Assembly (NCBI GenBank): GCA_037384225.1
Contig: JARROD010000309.1
Span: forward strand, 1 to 5,560
Length of the DNA stretch: 5,560 nt
Origin: JARROD01 sp037384225
Lineage (GTDB): Bacteria; Pseudomonadota; Gammaproteobacteria; Pseudomonadales; Cellvibrionaceae
Direction: 5' to 3'
Both the position numbers and the translations under genes were made by a program. A model generated the notes under the pieces. It did not search any database. It was not told the DNA's origin and saw nothing but the letters and a program-made list of their open reading frames with translations. Shown piece after piece: positions 1 to 4,893 of this stretch (position 1 is its first letter; the number at the start of each line of letters is the position of its first letter).

Positions 1-17
1 GTGCCGACGCCCGCATG

Positions 18-51
18 CATAGGGTAAGCATATGCATATGCCAACCCTATG
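18..51. repeat. 34-bp near-perfect palindrome
   Basis: Outer arms CATAGGGT (18-25) and ACCCTATG (44-51) are exact reverse complements. They enclose the perfect 14-bp palindrome GCATATGCATATGC (28-41). Only the two base pairs between arms and core (26/43 and 27/42) fail to match. There is no following T-run, so it is not a typical intrinsic terminator. The full two-fold symmetry would suit a dimeric DNA-binding protein or a cruciform, but no regulator gene lies nearby. The last ten bases (CAACCCTATG, 42-51) recur at 2099-2108. Confidence 0.6.
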
Positions 52-108
52 TCAAATGAACGCTATTCCCCGTCCCTGGGGATCTTCCGAAGCGCAGGAG
101 CGGTGACT

Positions 109-139
109 TTGACTAATTGCGATTAGAATCAACTATATA
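109..139 (+). promoter_or_regulatory. Possible sigma70-like promoter upstream of the small ORF
   Basis: TTGACT (109-114) resembles a -35 box and TATATA (134-139) a -10 box. The 19-nt spacing is longer than optimal. A start near 146 would put the strong ribosome binding site at 159-166 a short way into the transcript. The call rests on two hexamers only and is weak. Confidence 0.25.
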
Positions 140-171
140 GGAAGTTACGTGAACAATTAGGAGGTGAAAAC

Positions 172-237
172 ATGCCTGATGAGCGGTATATTACTATGAT
201 TGATAACAATCCCGACCTAAGGGGGAGACAACCCTAA
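172..237 (+). CDS. Putative 21-residue small ORF or remnant of a truncated gene
   Basis: An ATG at 172 follows AGGAGGTG (159-166), an essentially perfect Shine-Dalgarno sequence with about 7 nt spacing, the strongest in the window. The frame reads MPDERYITMIDNNPDLRGRQ plus a final proline and stops with TAA at 235-237. I do not recognise the peptide; it has no signal sequence or membrane segment. It may be a real small protein, a leader peptide, or the intact 5' end of a gene whose body was replaced by an insertion. The last reading is favoured by the repeated 12-mer GAGACAACCCTA (225-236, also 2095-2106), which covers its last codons and the start of its stop codon. The next gene starts about 250 nt downstream. 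Confidence 0.4.
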   Translation: MPDERYITMIDNNPDLRGRQP

Positions 238-287
238 CTTATAACAAGCCGCAAACTTGGTTTCTCATCTTCAAACTCACCCAATAA

Positions 288-455
288 GGGCTGCCACAAA
301 AATAAATTCACATACATGGGTCAAAAATCAGCCCCCTTCATATCCGCTGGAATAAGGAGCGAGGAAGGCGAATAGTGGGGTTATTGAGCCAACGAACAAC
401 GTCGCCATAGCGGGTGTTTGGGGTTTAGGGATGTAAATTTATTTTCAAGGCTGCC
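288..455. repeat. Long imperfect inverted repeat (MITE-like) upstream of the aldehyde dehydrogenase gene
   Basis: AAAATAAATTCACAT (299-313) and ATGTAAATTTATTTT (431-445) are reverse complements with one mismatch in 15. Outside them, GGCTGCC occurs at 289-295 and 449-455. Inside, shorter blocks nest in order: CCCC with GGGG (333-336/420-423), CCGCT with AGCGG (344-348/409-413) and AATAA with TTATT (351-355/381-385). The whole segment could therefore fold on itself. It fills most of the non-coding stretch between the small ORF and the 484 gene. It may be a palindromic mobile repeat or a structured leader. I see no clear target duplication and no convincing promoter inside it. Confidence 0.45.
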
Positions 456-483
456 GTAAGTTAAAGTAACAGGAGAACAAAGA

Positions 484-1950
484 ATGTCTACTAGTGAACT
501 TTTACTTGATGCGCGCACTGATGGGCGCTACTTCAACGGCGACTGGGTCGAAGCACAAGGAGGCACTTACGACGTAATAGAGCCGGGTAACGGCAACAAA
601 ATGGCAACCGTCGGCATGGCCAATGCCGAGGATATCGCACAAGCTTGCGACAGTGCGGACAAGGCCCAGGCGCAGTGGGCCAAAATGGGTGCGCGCGAGC
701 GCGCCGAAGTATTTCGCAAAGCGGCAGTGATCATGCAGCAACACTTTGACGAACTGGCTGTTTACACCGCGCGGGAAACCGGCGGGATCGTTCCCAAGGG
801 CCAGCACGAAGTGAAGGAAGCCGTGGAAATCCTGCACAATGCCGCCCATTTGGCGGTGGCGCCGCGCGGTGAAATTCTGCAAAGCCTCAAAGGCGGCCTG
901 AGTATGGCCAAGCGCGTGCCCCGGGGAGTGGTTGGGGTGATTTCGCCATTCAACTTCCCGCTGGTCCTGTCCATGCGCGCCGTGGCGCCGGCCCTGGCCT
1001 GCGGCAATGCCGTGGTACTCAAACCCGATCCGCAAACAACGTTTTCGGGTGGTTACATCCTGGCGAGGGCATTTGAGGAAGCCGGCTTGCCCAAAGGGGT
1101 GTTTCAGGTGCTGCCGGGTGCCGCCGAGGCGGGTGAAGCGTTGTGTACGGACCGCCACGTACAAATGATCCAGTTCACGGGCTCGACGGCCATCGGTCGC
1201 CGCGTTGCGGAACTGGCCGGCAAGCACCTGAAAAAAGTCTCACTGGAACTCGGGGGCAACAACGCATTGGTCATCCTCGACGACGCCGATCTCGACGCCG
1301 CAGTGAACAATGCGGTCTTCGGTGCGTTCTTCCACCAGGGACAGATTTGCATGGCTTCCAGCCGTATATTTGTGCAGGAATCGGTGCGACAGGAATTTAC
1401 CGAAAAGCTGGTGGCAAAAGCGGCGCAGCTACCGGTTGGCGACCCGGCCACGGGTCAGGTGGCACTTGGCCCGGTCATCAATGACAAGCAGGCGCAGCGC
1501 ATTAAATCCATCGTCTCTGATTCTGTTGCCGCAGGCGCCAAAATCGAGACCGGTGGTAATTGCGAGGGCCTTTTCCACCAGGCGACAGTCTTGTCCGGCG
1601 TCAAGCCCGGTATGCGTGCCTTTGACGAAGAGACCTTCGGTCCCGTTGCCAATCTCATCAGCTTCAAATCCGACGAAGAAGCCTTGCAACTGGTCAATGA
1701 CAACGAGGGTTCCCTCGCCGCGGCGGTGATCTCGAAATCCGTGGGGCGCGCCATGCGTCTGGCGGAACACATTAAATCCGGCCTCGTTCACGTCAACGAT
1801 CAGACCGTCAACGACGATGCCAATAACCCTTTCGGCGCGCCCGGTGTCGCCGGTGGCGGTTCATCGGTTGGCGGCCCGGCCGACCTGGAGGAATACACGC
1901 GCTGGCAGTGGGTGACGGTCAAGGATACGCCTCCGGTATATCCCTTCTGA
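484..1950 (+). CDS. Aldehyde dehydrogenase, benzaldehyde dehydrogenase (XylC/AreC-like) group
   Basis: This 488-residue cytoplasmic enzyme should oxidise an aldehyde, probably aromatic, to the carboxylic acid with NAD(P)+. Hallmarks of the superfamily are visible: PFNFP with catalytic Asn157, Lys180 in KPDPQT, the nucleotide-binding FTGSTAIG (231-238), general base Glu255 in LELGGNN, nucleophile Cys289 in HQGQICMA, and Glu383 in ETFGPV. The KPDxQT and GQxCMA wording, the VHxNDQ segment and the C-terminal ending in YPF recall the benzaldehyde dehydrogenase XylC, which is about 487 residues. The exact substrate is inferred. The ATG at 484 is preceded by AGGAG (471-475) at 8 nt. The gene stands alone: no alcohol dehydrogenase, oxygenase or regulator of an aromatic pathway is next to it, and an intrinsic terminator follows. 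It is far more GC-rich than the downstream genes. Confidence 0.93.
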   Translation: MSTSELLLDARTDGRYFNGDWVEAQGGTYDVIEPGNGNKMATVGMANAEDIAQACDSADKAQAQWAKMGARERAEVFRKAAVIMQQHFDELAVYTARETGGIVPKGQHEVKEAVEILHNAAHLAVAPRGEILQSLKGGLSMAKRVPRGVVGVISPFNFPLVLSMRAVAPALACGNAVVLKPDPQTTFSGGYILARAFEEAGLPKGVFQVLPGAAEAGEALCTDRHVQMIQFTGSTAIGRRVAELAGKHLKKVSLELGGNNALVILDDADLDAAVNNAVFGAFFHQGQICMASSRIFVQESVRQEFTEKLVAKAAQLPVGDPATGQVALGPVINDKQAQRIKSIVSDSVAAGAKIETGGNCEGLFHQATVLSGVKPGMRAFDEETFGPVANLISFKSDEEALQLVNDNEGSLAAAVISKSVGRAMRLAEHIKSGLVHVNDQTVNDDANNPFGAPGVAGGGSSVGGPADLEEYTRWQWVTVKDTPPVYPF

Positions 1951-1971
1951 TGGCTGCTGGTGGGTGAGATC

Positions 1972-1995
1972 AAGGCTGCTTTTGCAGCCTTTTTT
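1972..1995 (+). terminator. Rho-independent terminator of the aldehyde dehydrogenase gene
   Basis: A perfect 8-bp stem AAGGCTGC (1972-1979) / GCAGCCTT (1984-1991) with a TTTT loop leads into a run of six T (1990-1995). It lies 21 nt after the stop codon at 1948-1950. This ends the aldehyde dehydrogenase unit and separates it from the lipoprotein genes. Confidence 0.9.
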
Positions 1996-2051
1996 ATTAT
2001 ACCGTCGCCCGCCTACCCTGTTATCGAACGGCGCAAATCTTGAAAATTAGC

Positions 2052-2093
2052 CCCTATCGTTGCATACATTTTCAAGCTCAGAAGCTTTTTGGC
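2052..2093. repeat. Partial copy of the 188-bp palindromic element found at 4349-4536
   Basis: CCCTATCGTTGCATA (2052-2066) is identical to the terminal repeat of the 4349-4536 element. Similarity continues through about 2093: both share ATTC/TTTC-like sequence, AGCTCAG and a CTTTT run in the same order as the element's right arm read on the minus strand. The opposite end is not clearly present; a weak candidate is TATACGTCGATAG at 2124-2136. The terminal motif also sits in the loop of a local 9-bp hairpin, CTTGAAAAT (2039-2047) / ATTTTCAAG (2068-2076). I read this as a truncated or decayed copy. Confidence 0.6.
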
Positions 2094-2098
2094 AGAGA

Positions 2099-2144
2099 CA
2101 ACCCTATGATGCTATCGTGGGCCTATACGTCGATAGAAGGGTTG
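2099..2144. repeat. Bulged hairpin in the intergenic spacer
   Basis: CAACCCT (2099-2105) pairs with AGGGTTG (2138-2144), and inside it CTATCG (2112-2117) pairs with CGATAG (2131-2136). The stem has a 6-nt bulge on the left and a 1-nt bulge on the right, with a 13-nt loop. There is no T-run, so it is not an obvious terminator. Its right edge overlaps the candidate -35 box of the next gene, so a regulatory role is possible but unproven. Confidence 0.4.
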
Positions 2145-2170
2145 GTAATATCGATTTCTGCTTATAAAAT
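2142..2170 (+). promoter_or_regulatory. Candidate promoter of the first lipoprotein gene
   Basis: TTGGTA (2142-2147) and TAAAAT (2165-2170) match the sigma70 boxes at 4/6 and 5/6 positions with a 17-nt spacer. Transcription would start near 2177 and leave a leader of about 105 nt. A competing extended -10 (TG-C-TATCAT, 2181-2189) lies just downstream. The leader holds a possible hairpin, described separately. Confidence 0.45.
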
Positions 2171-2196
2171 AGTCCAAGTGTGCTATCATGCGCGCG

Positions 2197-2239
2197 GCAG
2201 GGAACGCTAAACGGTATTTTATCAACGCTGTCTCCCTGC
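2197..2239 (+). repeat. Hairpin in the leader of the first lipoprotein gene
   Basis: GCAGGGA (2197-2203) and TCCCTGC (2233-2239) are exact 7-bp complements around a 29-nt loop. The hairpin ends about 30 nt before the ribosome binding site at 2271-2275. It could be a structured 5' untranslated region. No known riboswitch motif is recognisable. Confidence 0.3.
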
Positions 2240-2281
2240 AGCATTGAACAATTATCGGACAGATTCATATTGAGGATGCAT

Positions 2282-3031
2282 ATGAAAGCACTTTTCAAAC
2301 TTTGTATTGTTTTAACTTTCCCCTTCATTTGGGGATGCGCTACAGCCCCCCAACCCAATGTAAATTTTACAGCCAATTACTGGGATCAAATGGAGGCAAA
2401 AATCGGGGTTTACGTCGGGCCCGTTCCAGAAGTTAAAGGCCATCTATCTGGTGCAAATTGCTTGCTTTGTTTAGCTGCGGCTTCTGTAGTCAATTCTGAT
2501 CTTGCCAATCACATGAAAACTCAATCTAATGAAAGCTTAGTAGATTTAAAAGAATTGCTAATCGCTGAAATGGAAAAGAAAGGTGCACAAGTATTACCTA
2601 TTGAAACACCTATTGACTTTAAAAGTTTACCAAAAAATTCTTCTAAAGCTCCCAACTCAGCAAAAATCAACTTTAAATCTATTGGCGAACAATACGAAGT
2701 AGATAAAATTCTTATACTCGATTATGGCCTTATCGGAACAATGCGCGATTTTTCAAATTACATTCCAGTCGGCGATCCATATGCCATATTCAATGCTCTA
2801 GTCTATGTGGTAGATACCAACACCAACACTTACGACTTTTATGAACCCGTTAATGTGACCAAATATTCTGAAACACCCTGGAAAGAAGAGGGGTTTCCCG
2901 GTATTACAAATGCATTTTATACAGCACTGGAGCTTGGCAAAAGCCGAGTGCTCGACTTAGAAACCGATGTTCCAATTGCCCCTGTCGCTGCCGCTGAAAG
3001 TTCTGAAGCAGATAAATCAGTAACAAATTAA
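2282..3031 (+). CDS. Putative lipoprotein of unknown function, 249 aa
   Basis: The N-terminus is a lipoprotein signal peptide: Lys2 and Lys6, a hydrophobic core, then I-W-G-Cys19, the expected lipidation site. Residue +2 is Ala rather than Asp, which favours the outer membrane in proteobacteria. The mature part has a short beta-type segment (about 40-51), a hydrophobic stretch with a CLLC motif (60-70), a helical segment with SNESL (82-86), and a globular C-terminal half with alternating hydrophobic residues (VDKILILDYG) that looks like an alpha/beta fold. I do not recognise the family. The ATG at 2282 is chosen because TGAGG (2271-2275) lies 6 nt before it and because the signal peptide begins there. 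The frame stays open back to a GTG at 2180 and an ATG at 2276, but those starts would bury the signal. It is AT-rich, unlike the upstream gene. Confidence 0.85.
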   Translation: MKALFKLCIVLTFPFIWGCATAPQPNVNFTANYWDQMEAKIGVYVGPVPEVKGHLSGANCLLCLAAASVVNSDLANHMKTQSNESLVDLKELLIAEMEKKGAQVLPIETPIDFKSLPKNSSKAPNSAKINFKSIGEQYEVDKILILDYGLIGTMRDFSNYIPVGDPYAIFNALVYVVDTNTNTYDFYEPVNVTKYSETPWKEEGFPGITNAFYTALELGKSRVLDLETDVPIAPVAAAESSEADKSVTN

Positions 3032-3050
3032 TCTATTTCTAAAGCATATT

Positions 3051-3173
3051 TTTAGTACGAAAATTTAGGCGCTGTTCATCGTTTCGTCCATTGTCAGTTC
3101 CGAGGAGGCGAAGTTAGCACCTTAGGTGAGCGAAACGATGAACAAAGCCAAAATTTAATATTTTCGTGCTAAA
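3051..3173. mobile_element. 123-bp MITE-like palindromic element between the lipoprotein genes
   Basis: Terminal repeats TTTAGTACGAAAAT (3051-3064) and ATTTTCGTGCTAAA (3160-3173) are reverse complements with one mismatch in 14. Inside, GTTCATCGTTTCG (3074-3086) and CGAAACGATGAAC (3131-3143) are a perfect 13-bp pair, with GGC/GCC between the two blocks. The 44-nt centre contains the symmetric CACCTTAGGTG (3118-3128). There is no coding capacity, so any mobility would depend on a transposase elsewhere. No convincing target duplication is visible. The transcript would form a strong hairpin 3' of the first lipoprotein gene, which could block read-through or protect that mRNA. Confidence 0.6.
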
Positions 3174-3189
3174 TTATTAAGCAATAAAT

Positions 3190-3195
3190 TATAAT
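3190..3195 (+). promoter_or_regulatory. Consensus -10 box upstream of the second lipoprotein gene
   Basis: A perfect TATAAT at 3190-3195 lies 27 nt before the ATG at 3223, giving a leader of about 20 nt. The sequence 16-18 nt upstream (around 3166-3173) is a poor -35 match and falls in the right end of the palindromic element. If it is active, the second lipoprotein gene is transcribed on its own. Confidence 0.4.
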
Positions 3196-3222
3196 TTCAA
3201 TGAAAGAGTCCTGGAAAGTTAA

Positions 3223-4137
3223 ATGCCATATCTAGCAATTATCATTTTCGTATGTCTTTCCGCTTGCAGCTCAAATGCCAATAAGCCTGCCGATTCAAAG
3301 CCTGTTTATGAACCCATTAATGCCCACTACTTTTCAATCGATGGTAAGCAAAACGTTTCTTTCTCCGGGTACGTTAATTTTGACGAGTTTCAAAAATTAA
3401 ACACCATTAATGGCCCCATATATTCCGGCTATAATGCAGCAAGTTTTTTTGTATCTGTATTAGCTCACGCTGTAGTGTCTAAATCCGCCGATAGTGCAAT
3501 AATGCATGCTTTTATTGATGATAGTAATGAGCAAGCATTAAATGGCTTAAACGACATAATTGCCAACTATAAAACCGATGAGTTAATTCTACAATTGGAA
3601 AGTACTATTAATAATAGTAACCAATACGCTACACCGTTTGTGACACACTTAGAAGACAATCAAATTCCAAAAACTTATATTTACAGCAAGCCAGAATTTA
3701 TCATAACCAAAGAGCAAGATATGATTATTCTGGAAAATGTGTTCACCATACTCAATAAACCTAAAAATCAAGTTGAAACGTTAAACTCAAAGTCTCGCAA
3801 TAAAAGAAATAAAAAAAGTACCGAACAAACAAAAACGGTGGTTTATCTGTCAGATAAAATTGAAGGGCAGAATGCATCTTTAACAGCTGACAATGGATCA
3901 CTCTTAAAAAATATAACCGCGGAGCTTTTTGTAAATTCCGTTAAATTGTTCGACCAACAATTTAAAACCAAGAAAAAACCGCAAGGAAAAATGGAAACCA
4001 TAAAATTTCGTATTGGAGACCATTTTCGAGTTGAACGAGGTAAAGTACTGCTTCGCACTTGCGACCGGGTTACGTTTGTTACCTTGCGCGGCTGGGTAAA
4101 ATCTGTTCCTCAAGAATCAGATTGTTTAATCGATTAA
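3223..4137 (+). CDS. Putative lipoprotein of unknown function, 304 aa
   Basis: A short signal ends in a canonical lipobox, Leu12-Ser-Ala-Cys15, followed by Ser-Ser, which suggests outer-membrane sorting. The n-region (MPYL) has no positive charge, which is unusual, but an in-frame TAA at 3220-3222 rules out any upstream start. GGAAAG (3213-3218) is the ribosome binding site. The mature protein has a beta-type segment around FSGYVNFDEF (47-56), a hydrophobic stretch AASFFVSVLAHAVV (72-85), a helix with SNEQAL (101-106), a Lys/Arg-rich low-complexity linker (about 188-204), and a C-terminal beta-rich domain with Cys280 and Cys301 that could pair in the periplasm. I do not recognise the family. 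The order of beta segment, hydrophobic stretch and SNE-containing helix resembles the upstream lipoprotein, so the two may be distant paralogues. Confidence 0.82.
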   Translation: MPYLAIIIFVCLSACSSNANKPADSKPVYEPINAHYFSIDGKQNVSFSGYVNFDEFQKLNTINGPIYSGYNAASFFVSVLAHAVVSKSADSAIMHAFIDDSNEQALNGLNDIIANYKTDELILQLESTINNSNQYATPFVTHLEDNQIPKTYIYSKPEFIITKEQDMIILENVFTILNKPKNQVETLNSKSRNKRNKKSTEQTKTVVYLSDKIEGQNASLTADNGSLLKNITAELFVNSVKLFDQQFKTKKKPQGKMETIKFRIGDHFRVERGKVLLRTCDRVTFVTLRGWVKSVPQESDCLID

Positions 4138-4152
4138 AAGCATAGGAAGTAT

Positions 4153-4345
4153 ACCCAAAGCGTTTGAGATTTAGGCCTCCAGAGCATGCCCCTTTTTGCC
4201 GTAGGCGTGGTGACCATTTTGTCGATAATTGTGAAAAGCATGAAAGTAGCAGAGCCTTGACCACGGTTGACTTTCAGCATATGTTGGGTGAAGATTTATC
4301 AGGAAAGGCAAAACGGCCTTGGAGGCTACTATGCAAATGTTAGCT
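4153..4345 (+). other. Possible degenerate attC-like site before the DUF5713 cassette
   Basis: The stretch between the second lipoprotein gene and the GTTAGCT core box at 4339-4345 has nested inverted repeats: GCCTCCA/TGGAGGC (4175-4181/4320-4326), TTTTGCC/GGCAAAA (4194-4200/4307-4313) and CGTGGT/ACCACG (4206-4211/4260-4265). A left core box would be expected near 4153-4159, where ACCCAAA followed by GCG resembles the usual RYYYAAC but lacks the AAC triplet. This looks like a large attC that has lost its left core, or an unrelated palindrome that happens to end at a cassette boundary. No gene is supported between 4138 and 4556. Confidence 0.35.
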
Positions 4346-4348
4346 GTA

Positions 4349-4536
4349 CCCTATCGTTGCATAAATTTTCGGCCCAGGACCGCTTCGCTCCTTCTATAGC
4401 AGCATTTTCAGGACCGTGCTCAATTTTTCTAATCCTCACATAGGGATAGCTATGCTCCGGATAGAAAAATCTGCGCGCGTCCCTGAAAATACCGCTCTAA
4501 AAGGTCCTGAGCTCGAATATTTATGCAACGATAGGG
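4349..4536. mobile_element. 188-bp MITE-like palindrome inserted in the integron cassette
   Basis: The ends CCCTATCGTTGCATAAAT (4349-4366) and its perfect 18-nt reverse complement (4519-4536) are flanked by TGTA on both sides (4345-4348 and 4537-4540), which looks like a target duplication. Internal blocks pair in order: CAGGACC/GGTCCTG (4375-4381/4503-4509), ATTTTCAGG/CCTGAAAAT (4404-4412/4482-4490), ATTTTTCTA/TAGAAAAAT (4423-4431/4462-4470), ATCC/GGAT (4432-4435/4459-4462) and CATAG/CTATG (4439-4443/4450-4454). It encodes no transposase. A partial relative lies at 2052-2093. The parent transposon is not identified. Confidence 0.72.
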
Positions 4537-4556
4537 TGTACTTAGGAGAAATCGCA

Positions 4557-4889
4557 GTGTCATTAAAAATAGATAAAGGTAAATTGCTTCAGGGAATGTA
4601 TAGCGACGGTTACTTTCCTAATAACCTGGTAGATAAGCTAAGAGACATTATTTTGGGGGCATGCTCAAAAATTGAAGAAAAATCTCCAAAAAACCTTGAA
4701 GAGTTATACTCAATAACATGTGAAGCGACTGAGTTGATCAACGACCTTCAGGAAGAGTTCGAAGAAAATGATAGTGAGATCGAAACTGTCGCGGGGGAAG
4801 AAATAGCACTGGCATTCGAAGTCGTTGCTAAAACTTACGGCTTCGAAAATGCCGACCTAGAAGACTTAGTTGCAACAAGAGATTGGTAA
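4557..4889 (+). CDS. DUF5713-like family protein, 110 aa
   Basis: The protein has no signal peptide or membrane segment and is probably cytoplasmic, acidic and mostly helical. From memory it matches the DUF5713 family: MYSDGYFPNNLVDK (14-27), PKNLEELY (44-51), INDLQEEFEENDSEIETVA (61-79), YGFENADLEDLVATRDW at the C-terminus. The function of this family is not known to me. I chose GTG at 4557 because AGGAG (4544-4548) lies 8 nt before it and because about 110 residues is the usual family length. In-frame starts at 4452 (ATG with AGGGA at 4442-4446) and 4416 (GTG) would add 35 or 47 residues encoded almost entirely by the inserted palindrome, so they are probably spurious. The gene is the single passenger of an integron cassette; its stop is 5 nt before the attC core box. 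Expression may come from outside or from the inserted palindrome. Confidence 0.8.
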   Translation: MSLKIDKGKLLQGMYSDGYFPNNLVDKLRDIILGACSKIEEKSPKNLEELYSITCEATELINDLQEEFEENDSEIETVAGEEIALAFEVVAKTYGFENADLEDLVATRDW

Positions 4890-4893
4890 ATGC

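Noticed and set aside
238..466. attC site in front of the aldehyde dehydrogenase gene (CTTATAAC and GTTAAAG as cores)
   Set aside because: The cores pair imperfectly, GTTAAAG misses the final pyrimidine, and the gene ends in an intrinsic terminator with no attC after it, so a cassette is not supported.
502..1791. Several long reading frames overlapping the aldehyde dehydrogenase gene on the minus strand and in other plus frames
   Set aside because: They are typical shadows of a GC-rich gene; their translations have no recognisable domains, whereas the main frame has every aldehyde dehydrogenase motif.
2180..2281. GTG at 2180 or ATG at 2276 as start of the first lipoprotein
   Set aside because: The lipoprotein signal begins at 2282. 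The upstream starts lack a well-spaced ribosome binding site and would bury the signal sequence.
2104..2376. 90-codon minus-strand frame over the lipoprotein promoter and signal peptide
   Set aside because: It overlaps a gene with a clear signal peptide and ribosome binding site, and its translation shows no domain or plausible start signal.
4125..4138. 14-bp palindrome TTTAATCGATTAAA over the stop codon of the second lipoprotein
   Set aside because: It is AT-rich and short with no loop or T-tract beyond it; such palindromes are expected by chance in this composition.
4079..4264. 61-codon minus-strand frame after the second lipoprotein
   Set aside because: It overlaps the end of the lipoprotein gene and the inverted-repeat region, with no recognisable product.
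2052..4536. CRISPR array suggested by three copies of the CCCTATCGTTGCATA motif
   Set aside because: The copies are not regularly spaced, two are inverted arms of one palindrome, and no cas genes are present.
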